Part shown: positions 7,798 through 16,128 of the stretch, piece by piece
Numbering within the stretch: the first letter of the stretch is position 1
Layout of the letters: the number at the start of each line of letters is the position of its first letter
Assembly: GCA_017399965.1 (NCBI GenBank)
Contig: JAFQAP010000030.1
Coordinates: forward strand, 39,495 to 103,494
Direction: 5' to 3'
Length of the DNA stretch: 64,000 nt
Source of the DNA: Clostridia bacterium
GTDB taxonomy: Bacteria > Bacillota > Clostridia > Oscillospirales > CAG-382
Position numbers and translations under genes: made by a program
The notes under the pieces: generated by a model
The model's input: only the letters and a program-made list of their open reading frames with translations
Database searches by the model: none
Told to the model about the DNA's origin: nothing

Positions 7798-8505
7798 ATG
7801 GAACTGAATATATTAAGCTTTAATACACAGCACTGCATGAACTATATCACCCGAAAGATCGATTATGAATCTGTGGTGAATTTAATAAAAGAGCTTGATG
7901 CGGATATTGTCGGTCTTAACGAGATACGCGGCGAAGGCGATTTGTTTGAATACGAAGCCCAAATGGAAAAGCTGGCTTCTCTTACGGGCTATTATTATTA
8001 CTTTGGTCAGGCTATAATGGTGTGCGGCACCGGTCCTTACGGCAACGGAATACTTTCCAAATACCCCATCAAAAACGTGGAAAAAATAATGATTCCCGAC
8101 CCGGAAACAAAAAGCGGAAAACAGCACTACGAAACCAGATGTATTATTAAAGCTACCATAGACGCGGGAACGGACATTACCGTTATGGTATCTCACTTCG
8201 GCTTGAATCTTGAAGAGCGTATGAACGCCGTACAGACTCTTGTACCCGCTTTGGAAAGAGAGAAATGTATTTTTATGGGCGATCTTAACACCACTCCCGA
8301 AGAACCCGTGCTGGAGGGTATACGCGCCCGTATGACAGATGCAGACGATTACTTAAGCGGCAAGCTTCTTTCCTACCCTTCCGATATACCGGAGATAAAA
8401 ATAGATTATATTTTTGTTTCTCCCGATATAAAGATAAAGTATGCCGATATACCTGCAAAGGTAGTTTCCGACCACCGTCCTTATATTGCTAAAATTGAAA
8501 TTTAA
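7798..8505 (+). CDS. Endonuclease/exonuclease/phosphatase (EEP) family hydrolase
   Basis: 235 residues with the EEP signatures in order: LSFNTQH near the N-terminus, metal-binding Glu in LNEIRG (about 42), MGDLNTTP in the second half, IDYIFVS and the catalytic His in SDHRP near the C-terminus. Metal-dependent members cleave DNA phosphodiesters, inositol phosphates or sphingomyelin. The size and cotranscription with a patatin-like lipase favour a phosphodiesterase acting on lipid or small molecules over a DNA-repair role, but the sequence does not decide. No signal peptide. Starts one base after the preceding stop, indicating translational coupling. Confidence 0.85.
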   Translation: MELNILSFNTQHCMNYITRKIDYESVVNLIKELDADIVGLNEIRGEGDLFEYEAQMEKLASLTGYYYYFGQAIMVCGTGPYGNGILSKYPIKNVEKIMIPDPETKSGKQHYETRCIIKATIDAGTDITVMVSHFGLNLEERMNAVQTLVPALEREKCIFMGDLNTTPEEPVLEGIRARMTDADDYLSGKLLSYPSDIPEIKIDYIFVSPDIKIKYADIPAKVVSDHRPYIAKIEI

Positions 8506-8515
8506 AACCTTATAC

Positions 8516-8549
8516 AAAAACGGCTTTGGTTTAACCCAAAGCCGTTTTT
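8516..8549. terminator. Bidirectional terminator between convergent genes
   Basis: Arms AAAAACGGCTTTGG / CCAAAGCCGTTTTT give an A-tract/stem/T-tract usable on both strands. Confidence 0.85.
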
Positions 8550-8598
8550 GCTTACTCGGGAGTGGTTACCCGCAGATTCAAAAAGGAGTCAAGATCGT

Positions 8599-9900
8599 TT
8601 AGTTCTGTGCAAGTCTGTCTTTAAGGATAGCGTTAACGTAATCGGAAATAGCCTGCGAACCGCTGAGCTGGCAAGGCTCGGAAATTTCATCGAATCCGCC
8701 GCCGAAGTGTGTCTGGCAGTTATCCTGATACGTATCTGCTCCGAAGCGGAGAGCGGAAACACGGTTTGTTCCGTGAAGTCCTTCCATACCCATAAAGAAT
8801 ACTGCTACGCGGTAATCGGAAACGGCTTCGGTAAATTCTTCGCCGGAAACGTGGCGGTAATCTTCGCTGTGAAGATATACCTTGAATTCCTCCCAAAGCT
8901 GTTCAAGATCCGCAACTTCCTTTGCATCGGTATCGCCTTCAAGGCGGAGGCGAGCTACCAACTGCTCCGCATTCATATCCCATACTTCAATAACAACGGA
9001 TTTTCCGTCGGTATCATACTTTACGTTGTTAAGGTTTTCGGGGATAAGTCCATCGGGATAAAGCTGAACGGAAGCATTTCTGTCGCCGCAATCGAGAGCT
9101 TCAATGTAGTTGATGTGAACCTGTCCGCTGAATACAAATACGCCTGTGGAATGCTTGGAAAGACGGGTATTGCTCTCGTCAACAGACCATTGATTTTCGC
9201 CGGGAATTTCTTCGCGGAAGAAATATTGTACGTCTTTTGCAAGCACCCAAAGCTCGTATTCGTCAATGGGCGCAGTCATATCCGCAAATACAGTTTTGAC
9301 ACCGTGACGGCCATATACCGCAGAATTGAGAACTGCTACGCGGGTGTAAATTACGTTCCAGATATCCTTTTCAACGTTAAAGGAATATTCGTTGGTGCCG
9401 ACCTCCAAGCCGCCGAAGCAATTTTTGTATTCTTCGGAAGAATAGAAGCTTATGCCCGGATAACTTGCGGTAACGCCATCAAGTCCCGTTACGTTGATAA
9501 CATCGTATTGGCTGAACAGCTTAAGAGTATCATCGATCATAAAGAGAATATCCTCTGCGGAAAGGGAGAACCACTCGCCGTTTTCTCTTCTTGCGACAAA
9601 GTCGCTGATCTGCTCTGCGGAATAGATGTTTACGACCGATTTGCCATCAACTTCGGAAGTGAATAAATACTGACCGAACTTGCCCGAAAGCTGTTCCTGA
9701 GGAACGGGAACGGTGGTATCGGTAATAATATTCTCTTCATCGGGAAGCAATCCGCTTACATCGGGTGCGTAAGACTCCGTATCCACTGCTTCGTCTTTTG
9801 TTTCTGCCATACCCATAAGCATAAGTCCGCCGGTGAGTACGCATACCGCCAAAACAAGAGACAGCGCGGAACGGAAAAATAGACGTTTGCTGAATTTCAT
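8599..9900 (-). CDS. Exported protein of unknown function
   Basis: 433 residues. The N-terminus (basic, then a hydrophobic segment at about 11-31 followed by an acidic low-complexity linker) looks like a signal peptide or membrane anchor. No domain is recognised; the body is acidic and aromatic-rich, as in extracytoplasmic proteins of gut Clostridia. It lies 71 bases downstream of a sensor kinase gene and in the same direction, so it may be a target of that two-component system or its extracellular partner. A long open frame on the opposite strand (8548-9666) is a shadow without its own ribosome binding site. Confidence 0.75.
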   Translation of the reverse strand: MKFSKRLFFRSALSLVLAVCVLTGGLMLMGMAETKDEAVDTESYAPDVSGLLPDEENIITDTTVPVPQEQLSGKFGQYLFTSEVDGKSVVNIYSAEQISDFVARRENGEWFSLSAEDILFMIDDTLKLFSQYDVINVTGLDGVTASYPGISFYSSEEYKNCFGGLEVGTNEYSFNVEKDIWNVIYTRVAVLNSAVYGRHGVKTVFADMTAPIDEYELWVLAKDVQYFFREEIPGENQWSVDESNTRLSKHSTGVFVFSGQVHINYIEALDCGDRNASVQLYPDGLIPENLNNVKYDTDGKSVVIEVWDMNAEQLVARLRLEGDTDAKEVADLEQLWEEFKVYLHSEDYRHVSGEEFTEAVSDYRVAVFFMGMEGLHGTNRVSALRFGADTYQDNCQTHFGGGFDEISEPCQLSGSQAISDYVNAILKDRLAQN

Positions 9901-9971
9901 ACTTTTACCTTCTTTCTGTATTTTAGTATGGCTTTATTATAAAATACAGATGTTTTGAATTTGTAATGGTT

Positions 9972-11357
9972 TTAACCCTGAGTTGTAAGGTTTTGGTAAA
10001 GTCTTGTAAAGGTTATGGAAGCCACTGTGCCTTTTCCCTCTTCCGAAACGAATTCAAGGTTCGTTCCGTGGGCTTGTGCAATACGTTTGCATAAAGCAAG
10101 TCCCAATCCTGTGCCCCCGTCTGCACGGGAGCGGGATTTATCTGTTCGGTAAAAAGGCTCGGTAATATGCAAAAGCTGTTCTTCTGTCATACCGATACCC
10201 GTATCTTTTACGTAGAGACTCACAGTATCTTCCGTTAATTCCGTACCGACAGTTACTTCTCCCCCGCCTTTGCAGGCTTTAACGGCGTTTTCTATAAGAT
10301 TGGATAGGAGTATATCCAATAGGTACTCGTCTGCGGAAATAAATACATCCTCAGCCACACAGAAAATGGACACTCCTCTGTTGACAGCGTCTTTATCAAG
10401 ACGGTTGCAGGTGCGGTATGCAAGACCGCGCAAAGAAATATCCTTTGCTTTTATGCCGTTTTCACGGATAAAAGCTGAATCAAGCAAAACTTCGCTTATA
10501 TCCTTAAGACGCATTGATTCGGACATTATATATTTTGCTGCATCCACCCGCTCTTCATCGGGTATTCTCGCACCGCAGATGTATTCGGCGTAACCGTGTA
10601 TTGCGGTAAGAGGTGTGCGCATTTCATGGGCAAGGTTATCCAACATATTCTGTTTGCGGTCCGCCGTGTCCTTAAGCTGGGTTATCTGGCGTGATACCTT
10701 GTCCGCCATAATATTAAAATCCCTTGCCAGAGCGGAAACCTCGTCATCCCCCTTATCCTCGGCACGTACGTTAAAATTGCCGTTGGCGATATCACCGGTG
10801 GCGTTTCTTAATTTGATAAGAGGTACATACAGCTTTCTTAAAACAAAATACAGTATTACACCCAAAAGGAGAGACGCTGCCAGCGAGCCTGCCACAAAAA
10901 CGATACAAAGCCGTGTGAACTCCTTATCCAGATAAGATACATCTTTGGAATAAACCAAGGTAAAGGTGTTATCACATATACTGCGGCTTATTACCACGTA
11001 CCGCTTTCCTGCGTTACGGGTGACTGAAAGAGTGTTTAAAGCAGGTACGGGGATCTCTTCCGAAATACCGGAATATCCCACGTTTCCTTCATTTATGAAT
11101 TTTAAAAAAATGTTTCTTTCTTTATAAAATTTTCCGTAGGCAGCCTGCAAAATTCCCGCGCTTTGTGCGCCGGAGTATTCGTAATCTTTTTCAAAGGCAT
11201 CCGCAATACTTGAAATCTCTGTAAGACACACACTTTTTGCAGCTTCCGTACTGTTGTGAAAGGTATACATCGCCAAAGCGAACACCGCCACGTTAAGAAA
11301 TACCAAAAACAGCACGAAAGTAATGAGGTATGTACGTTCAAAAAACTTCATTCTCAT
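9972..11357 (-). CDS. Membrane sensor histidine kinase with HAMP domain
   Basis: 461 residues: transmembrane segment at about 10-32, an extracellular sensor of about 130 residues, a second membrane segment near 150-175, HAMP linker (LYVPLIKLRNATGDIANGNF), DHp domain with the phospho-acceptor His in NLAHEMRTPL, and a HATPase domain with DTGIGM and GGTGLGL. This is a standard PhoR/BaeS-type kinase. Start ATG at 11357 overlaps the response-regulator stop by four bases (ATGA), so the pair is translationally coupled. Signal unknown; the exported protein encoded downstream is a candidate target or co-sensor. Confidence 0.93.
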   Translation of the reverse strand: MRMKFFERTYLITFVLFLVFLNVAVFALAMYTFHNSTEAAKSVCLTEISSIADAFEKDYEYSGAQSAGILQAAYGKFYKERNIFLKFINEGNVGYSGISEEIPVPALNTLSVTRNAGKRYVVISRSICDNTFTLVYSKDVSYLDKEFTRLCIVFVAGSLAASLLLGVILYFVLRKLYVPLIKLRNATGDIANGNFNVRAEDKGDDEVSALARDFNIMADKVSRQITQLKDTADRKQNMLDNLAHEMRTPLTAIHGYAEYICGARIPDEERVDAAKYIMSESMRLKDISEVLLDSAFIRENGIKAKDISLRGLAYRTCNRLDKDAVNRGVSIFCVAEDVFISADEYLLDILLSNLIENAVKACKGGGEVTVGTELTEDTVSLYVKDTGIGMTEEQLLHITEPFYRTDKSRSRADGGTGLGLALCKRIAQAHGTNLEFVSEEGKGTVASITFTRLYQNLTTQG

Positions 11358-12001
11358 ATTTCAAAACGGTAACCGACTTTAAACACGGTTTTTATCCTGT
11401 CCTTTATTCCCAGCTTGTGGCGAAGCTGTTGTACGTGTACGTCTACCGTGCGGGTATCTCCGCAGTAATCATACTCCCATACCTTTTCAAGTATTTTTTC
11501 TCTGCTTAAAGCAAGATTCCTATTATTTATGAGCAGTTCGAGCAGGGAAAATTCCTTTGGTGTAAGAACGGCGAGAGAACCGCTTTTGTATACGTTTCTG
11601 CTGCTGAAATCTACGGTAATATCATCAAAAGAAAAAGTATCTGCGCCTCTTTTGGTGCGGCGCAAAACAGCCTGAACACGGGCTGTAAGCTCTGCCATTT
11701 CAAAGGGCTTGACAATATAATCGTCCGCACCCAGAGCAAGTCCTTTGATACGGTCATCAAGTCCTGTTTTTGCGGTAACGAATATTACGGGAACGCTGTT
11801 CAGCAGCTTCATTATTTCAAATCCCGATATTCCCGGAAGCATAACATCGAGAATAATAAGATCCGGCTGTTCGCTTTTGATAAGAGTCAACGCCTGCACC
11901 CCGTCGTATGCGGGAATACATTCATGGCCTACAAGGGTAAGATTTTTGCAAACCAGACGGTTTATGGGAAGTTCATCGTCAACAATAAGCAGTTTTGCCA
12001 C
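11354..12001 (-). CDS. OmpR/PhoB-family response regulator
   Basis: 215 residues. Receiver domain with the acidic pair (VDDE), phospho-acceptor Asp52 in LIILDVMLPG and the conserved lysine in DDYIVKPF, followed by a winged-helix DNA-binding domain (LTPKEFSLLELL, TRTVDVHVQQLRHKLG, VGYRFEI). It starts with GTG at 12001, ten bases from AAGGAG. A TATAAT preceded by TG (extended -10) lies at 12034-12039 on this strand. First gene of a regulator-kinase-exported-protein operon. Confidence 0.93.
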   Translation of the reverse strand: MAKLLIVDDELPINRLVCKNLTLVGHECIPAYDGVQALTLIKSEQPDLIILDVMLPGISGFEIMKLLNSVPVIFVTAKTGLDDRIKGLALGADDYIVKPFEMAELTARVQAVLRRTKRGADTFSFDDITVDFSSRNVYKSGSLAVLTPKEFSLLELLINNRNLALSREKILEKVWEYDYCGDTRTVDVHVQQLRHKLGIKDRIKTVFKVGYRFEI

Positions 12002-12033
12002 CGTTTATACACTCCTTGAATTTTAGTAATTAC

Positions 12034-12039
12034 ATTATA
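12034..12039 (-). promoter_or_regulatory. Extended -10 element of the two-component operon
   Basis: TGTTATAAT read on the minus strand, about 35 bases before the GTG start; no good -35 is seen, consistent with an extended -10 promoter. Confidence 0.5.
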
Positions 12040-12097
12040 ACAGACGGATGTTAAGAAGTTGTAATGAAAATTAAATTTATTTTAAATAAAATGCATA

Positions 12098-12126
12098 TTG
12101 AAAAACTGTGTTTTCCGTGGTAAAAT
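12098..12126 (+). promoter_or_regulatory. Promoter of the ArsB-like permease gene
   Basis: TTGAAA at 12098-12103, 17-base spacer ending CCGTGG, TAAAAT at 12121-12126; the TGG-extended -10 pattern recurs. Confidence 0.65.
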
Positions 12127-12165
12127 CCCTTTTTGGAAAATATATACCAAAAGGGATTATGATAT

Positions 12166-13449
12166 ATGATTACCGCAATAATTATTGCCCTGCTTACCTG
12201 CTTGGCGTTTATATGCAATATACTGATAAAGCCTTCGGTTATTATTAAAGGCAAAAGCTACGGAATATACTGGATATTCCCGCTCGTTGGTGCGGTTTCC
12301 CTGCTTTTTGCAAAGGTCATAACACCTAAACAGCTTTTCGAAGGACTTACCGCTGACAGCGATATAAACCCTTTAAAGATACTTGCTTTGTTTTTATCCC
12401 TTACCCTTATGTCCGTACTTCTTGACAGCGCAGGCTTTTTCCGTATGCTGGCGGCAAAAACGCTGTCTTTTGCAAAGCACAGTCAATGGGCATTGTTTAT
12501 ATGTCTGTATCTTACGGTATCCTTGCTTACGGTATTTACATCCAACGATATTATAGTTCTTACCTTCACACCTTTTATATGCTATTTCGCCCATAACGCA
12601 AAAATAGACCCTATTCCCTATCTTGTGGGAGAATTTATTGCCGCAAACACATGGAGTATGGCGTTGGTTATAGGAAATCCCACCAATATTTATCTGGCGG
12701 GAACGGCAGGAATAAATTTCGGCGAATACTTATCCGTAATGGCGCTCCCCACCTTATTTACCGGTGTTACAGCTTTCGGCGTTTTATGTCTTATATTCCG
12801 CAAAAAGCTGTCCCTGCCTATGACGGCAGATAAAAACGAAAAGCCGGAATCTGATATTCCCCTTATGATCATCGGCGGTATACATCTGGGTGCGTGCATT
12901 TTACTTATGGCAGTTTCCTCTTTGCTGAGCATACCTATGTGGATAGTTTCGGTAATATGCTTTTTCAGCCAGTATTTATGCTCTTTTATATACTGCGTGT
13001 TTACAAAAAAGCTTATGTACATACTCGAATCTCTGCGCAGAGCGCCGATAATAACCGTGCCTTTCGTACTGTCTATGTTTACCATAGTGCTTTCTTTGGT
13101 AAACACGGGAGCAACTCAAGCGGTAAGCAAATATCTGCTTGAAGGGCAAAGTATTTTAAAATGCGGTATCACATCCTTCCTCGCTTCAAATCTTATTAAC
13201 AACATTCCCATGAGCGTGCTGTTTTCCGCATTGGTGGGCGAAGATAAGGCGGCGGTTTACGCTTCCGTTGTGGGCTCAAACCTTGGCGCCTTCTTGACCC
13301 CTGTAGGCGCACTTGCGGGAATTATGTGGACGGGACTTTTAAAAAACCACGGAGTTAAGCTTTCCTTTGCAAAGTTTTCTTTTTACGGAATATTGGTTTC
13401 CGTCCCCGCGCTTGCGGCGGCAATATTTGGACTTTATATAATGATGTAA
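12166..13449 (+). CDS. ArsB/NhaD/SLC13-superfamily ion permease
   Basis: 427 residues, about eleven hydrophobic segments. Motifs typical of the ArsB/NhaD branch: FTSNDIIVLTFTPF in the first half, the hairpin NTWSMALVIGNPTNIYLAG, and in the second half NLINNIPMSVL and GSNLGAFLTPVGALAGIMW. Members export arsenite or antimonite or exchange sodium, protons or organic anions. No ArsR, ArsA or ArsC gene accompanies it, so arsenic resistance should not be assumed. It stands alone with its own promoter and terminator. Family confident, substrate open. Confidence 0.85.
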   Translation: MITAIIIALLTCLAFICNILIKPSVIIKGKSYGIYWIFPLVGAVSLLFAKVITPKQLFEGLTADSDINPLKILALFLSLTLMSVLLDSAGFFRMLAAKTLSFAKHSQWALFICLYLTVSLLTVFTSNDIIVLTFTPFICYFAHNAKIDPIPYLVGEFIAANTWSMALVIGNPTNIYLAGTAGINFGEYLSVMALPTLFTGVTAFGVLCLIFRKKLSLPMTADKNEKPESDIPLMIIGGIHLGACILLMAVSSLLSIPMWIVSVICFFSQYLCSFIYCVFTKKLMYILESLRRAPIITVPFVLSMFTIVLSLVNTGATQAVSKYLLEGQSILKCGITSFLASNLINNIPMSVLFSALVGEDKAAVYASVVGSNLGAFLTPVGALAGIMWTGLLKNHGVKLSFAKFSFYGILVSVPALAAAIFGLYIMM

Positions 13450-13450
13450 A

Positions 13451-13480
13451 AAAATCACCTCTTAACAAGGTGATTTTCAT
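13451..13480 (+). terminator. Terminator after the permease gene
   Basis: AAAATCACCT / AGGTGATTTT stem, 7-base loop, T-rich tail; may also act on the convergent dapF transcript. Confidence 0.85.
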
Positions 13481-13491
13481 TTTACATTGTA

Positions 13492-14253
13492 TTATTTACA
13501 ATATTCCGCTTTTCCGGTCATATATACTCTGCGGTCGGAGCAAACGCGAATAACAAGATCGCCTTTGGCAAGAGTAACCGTAATATCCGTATCCGCATCG
13601 CAGTATCCCTTTGCCACAGCGACGGCAACAAGTGCGCAAGCGCCCGTACCGCAGGCGGCGGTTTCACCGCTGCCTCTCTCCCACACACGCATTTCAAGGT
13701 GTGTACGGGAATGTACCTTGGCAAATTCGGTATTCACACGGTTGGGGAAACAACGGCTGTGCTCGATCACGGGACCGATCTCCTCCAAGCAAAGCTCCTT
13801 GGGTGAATCGCAAAAGACCACAAAATGGGGATTGCCCATAGATGCGGCGGTACCGTGCCACACCTTTCCGCAGGCGGAAACGGATATATCGTCCAAAACT
13901 TCGGATATGCCCATATCCACACGGACAGCGGTAACTTCACCGTTTTCGATAACGGGGTACAGTTTTTTTACCCCCGCACCCGTTTCAAGGGTTATGCAGG
14001 GCTTATTGACTATCCCCTTGTCCACAACATAGCGTGCAACACATCGGGCACCGTTTCCGCACATTTCCGCTTCACTGCCGTCTGCGTTAAAGATACGCAT
14101 TTTAACATCGCAGGTTTCGGATGGCAAAACGAGGATTATACCGTCTGTTTTATATTTTGACGCAAGTATAACGCTTTGTTTTTCCGGCTCGTTTATCTCT
14201 CCGCCTATCATAACGTAGGCGTTCCCGATACCGTGCATGGGGGTATATTCCAT
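13492..14253 (-). CDS. dapF: Diaminopimelate epimerase
   Basis: 253 residues, slightly shorter than the usual 270. Interconverts LL- and meso-diaminopimelate for lysine and peptidoglycan synthesis. Both catalytic cysteines are visible: CGNGARC (Cys65) and ETAACGTGACA near residue 210; the start motif MHGIGNAYV and FNADGSEAEMCGNG are also conserved. Start ATG with an AAAAGGAG site. It begins three bases after the zinc micro-protein gene and follows a GH27 gene, an unusual operon setting for dapF with no other lysine genes nearby. Confidence 0.95.
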   Translation of the reverse strand: MEYTPMHGIGNAYVMIGGEINEPEKQSVILASKYKTDGIILVLPSETCDVKMRIFNADGSEAEMCGNGARCVARYVVDKGIVNKPCITLETGAGVKKLYPVIENGEVTAVRVDMGISEVLDDISVSACGKVWHGTAASMGNPHFVVFCDSPKELCLEEIGPVIEHSRCFPNRVNTEFAKVHSRTHLEMRVWERGSGETAACGTGACALVAVAVAKGYCDADTDITVTLAKGDLVIRVCSDRRVYMTGKAEYCK

Positions 14254-14256
14254 CTT

Positions 14257-14457
14257 TTACTCCTTTTTGGCAAACAAGGTGCATCCGTAAGCTCTGTATT
14301 CTTCGATAAGCTCTCTTACGCGGGCTTCTGTTGCGCCGAAATGCTTTGCAAGACAAGGTATACACATAAATTCCTCTGCGCCTCTGTTGATCATTTTTTT
14401 ATGACATCCGATATCATCAGCCGTTAAAGAGGCGCCGCAACGAATACATTTATGCAT
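14257..14457 (-). CDS. Small Cys-rich, probably zinc-binding protein
   Basis: 66 residues with CIRC near the N-terminus (Cys4, Cys7), a CHKK at about 18-21 and CIPC at about 32-35, spaced like a four-cysteine zinc ribbon, followed by a helical, charged tail. No named family recognised. The first eight bases overlap the end of the GH27 gene and three bases separate it from dapF, so it is part of the same transcript. Function unknown; a nucleic-acid-binding or chaperone-like role would be speculation. Confidence 0.7.
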   Translation of the reverse strand: MHKCIRCGASLTADDIGCHKKMINRGAEEFMCIPCLAKHFGATEARVRELIEEYRAYGCTLFAKKE

Positions 14458-15583
14458 CTACTACCTTACATCTGAACAGACGGCAGCCGTGGGCGGGAAG
14501 CTTGGGGAAGCGCATAACGTCCACTGCTTCGCCGGTTTCGCCCGTCCAAAGCTCTCTCCACATAAGCTTCTTTCCCGTTGCAAAGCCAAGCCCCATACTG
14601 TCAAGCTGGAAGTTGGGCCATTCCTCGCTGTCGCCAAGGTTGAAAGCACCGATAGCAACATCACCGTTATCAAGCTGTTTTGCGATCATATATACTCTGC
14701 CGGACCACCAGTTATCACCCTCGATAAGATATGCCTGACGGCAAGCGGGATCTTGGTTTATGGCAATAACATCTTTATTTAAAAGAATAGTTTTGGTTTC
14801 CTCTGTCATATTCCTTACGTCACAGCCGATCATAAGAGGAGAATTGAACAGCGCCCAAACGGAAAAGTGAGTCTTATATTCTTCAAAGGTGCAACCGGTA
14901 AGTCCGACATTGCCCTTTCCGTTCATACCCACTACCAGCATATCCATATCGTTAAAGCAGCCTGCGCCGTTGTAATCCCAGATATTTATCTGATGCATAG
15001 TAAGATCGCGGATGGATGCCCAGCTATCCACAATATCACCGGTGGAACGCCACATATGTGCGCCCGTTGTCTTTATCCATTTATGGGTTTCCTGACTTCC
15101 CCATGAGCAGGCGGAAAACAGAATATCCCTTCCGCTGTTTGCAAGAGCTGTACCCATTTTTTTATAAAGCAAATGTCCGGGAACAAAATTGGGACGGTAG
15201 CAAAAATCGTATTTAAGAAAATCCACGCCCCACTCCGCAAAAGTCTTTGCATCAACGTATTCGTGGTCAAAGGAGCCGGGGTAATCTGCGCACGTGCGGG
15301 TGCCGGCACAGGAATACATACCGAATTTCAAGCCCTTCGAATGAACGTAATCTGCAACATCCTTCATTCCGTGGGGAAACTTAACGGGGTCGGGAACAAG
15401 CTTGCCTTCAGCATCGCGTTCCTTCAAAGACCAGCAATCGTCTATAACCAGATAATTATAACCTGCTTCAAGCAGACCGTTTTCAACCATAGCGTCTGCG
15501 GTGGTGCGTATAAGCTCATCATTTATGTTGGGACCGAAGGTATTCCATGAATTCCAGCCCATAGGGGGTGTTTTAACTACCAT
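14450..15583 (-). CDS. GH27-family alpha-galactosidase
   Basis: 377 residues forming a complete family-27 catalytic module: PPMGWNSWN at the start, YLVIDDCW, then the nucleophile Asp126 in FLKYDFC, and the acid/base region NDMDML at 211-216; a short C-terminal beta domain follows. There is no signal peptide, so the enzyme should act on imported galactosides (melibiose/raffinose type) or on intracellular glycoconjugate fragments. AAGGAGG at 15594-15600 precedes the ATG. No sugar transporter or sugar-specific regulator is next to it; instead it heads a transcript with a zinc micro-protein and dapF. Alpha-N-acetylgalactosaminidase activity, also found in GH27, cannot be excluded. Confidence 0.9.
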   Translation of the reverse strand: MVVKTPPMGWNSWNTFGPNINDELIRTTADAMVENGLLEAGYNYLVIDDCWSLKERDAEGKLVPDPVKFPHGMKDVADYVHSKGLKFGMYSCAGTRTCADYPGSFDHEYVDAKTFAEWGVDFLKYDFCYRPNFVPGHLLYKKMGTALANSGRDILFSACSWGSQETHKWIKTTGAHMWRSTGDIVDSWASIRDLTMHQINIWDYNGAGCFNDMDMLVVGMNGKGNVGLTGCTFEEYKTHFSVWALFNSPLMIGCDVRNMTEETKTILLNKDVIAINQDPACRQAYLIEGDNWWSGRVYMIAKQLDNGDVAIGAFNLGDSEEWPNFQLDSMGLGFATGKKLMWRELWTGETGEAVDVMRFPKLPAHGCRLFRCKVVDA

Positions 15584-15663
15584 ATTTTTAAATCCTCCTT
15601 GTATTTTGTGAATAAATTATATGTTATTTAATGTAAAAAGTCAATCACTTTAAACAAAAGTTA

Positions 15664-15692
15664 TTGAAAGAACGTATAATCCGTGATATAAT
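15664..15692 (+). promoter_or_regulatory. Promoter of the small lipoprotein gene
   Basis: TTGAAA at 15664-15669, 17-base spacer ending TGA, TATAAT at 15687-15692. Confidence 0.7.
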
Positions 15693-15755
15693 GAAAAAAA
15701 TAAATGCAGTTTAACCGACTACTATAACGCGTTAAATAAGAGAAGGAGAAACTGC

Positions 15756-16076
15756 ATGAAAAAATCATTTTTTGTTTTGCTGGCAATATGCGTTATTTCT
15801 TTGGCGGCACTTACCGCCTGCGCCAGCGGCTGCGAAGATCAGACAAACACATCCAACACATCTTCCACATCCAAGCCTTCCACTTCCAAAGATGAAGGCT
15901 CAAAGGGAGATACTTCCAAAAACAACACATCTTCGCCCGTTTCCATTCCCGACGTATCTATGGATATGTCCGATATGAGCATCATACCCGACACCAGCGA
16001 TATGTTCAAGGATGAAAGCACTATCGGTGATTATTCCGACGGTGTGCTTCAAGAATCCGGAGACGGTTCAAAGTAG
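15756..16076 (+). CDS. Small Ser/Thr-rich lipoprotein
   Basis: 106 residues. Signal peptide with a lipobox ending LTAC, then a low-complexity Ser/Thr/Asn/Lys linker and an Asp/Ser/Met-rich tail. No globular domain can be identified; it resembles surface-anchored spacer lipoproteins. AGAAGGAG precedes the ATG. A small hairpin (AGCGGC/GCCGCT, about 16081-16098) separates it from the dockerin-containing exported protein, with which it is probably cotranscribed. Confidence 0.75.
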   Translation: MKKSFFVLLAICVISLAALTACASGCEDQTNTSNTSSTSKPSTSKDEGSKGDTSKNNTSSPVSIPDVSMDMSDMSIIPDTSDMFKDESTIGDYSDGVLQESGDGSK

Positions 16077-16128
16077 CAAAAAGCGGCTTTAACGCCGCTA
16101 CATATACAGCGTTCGGGAGGTACATATT

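Noticed and set aside
8548..9666. 372-codon plus-strand open frame opposite the exported protein
   Set aside because: Starts within the terminator, has no ribosome site, and the minus frame has a signal peptide and a start with proper context.
12166..13449. Arsenic-resistance operon
   Set aside because: The permease is ArsB-like, but arsR, arsA and arsC are absent, so the specific claim is not supported.
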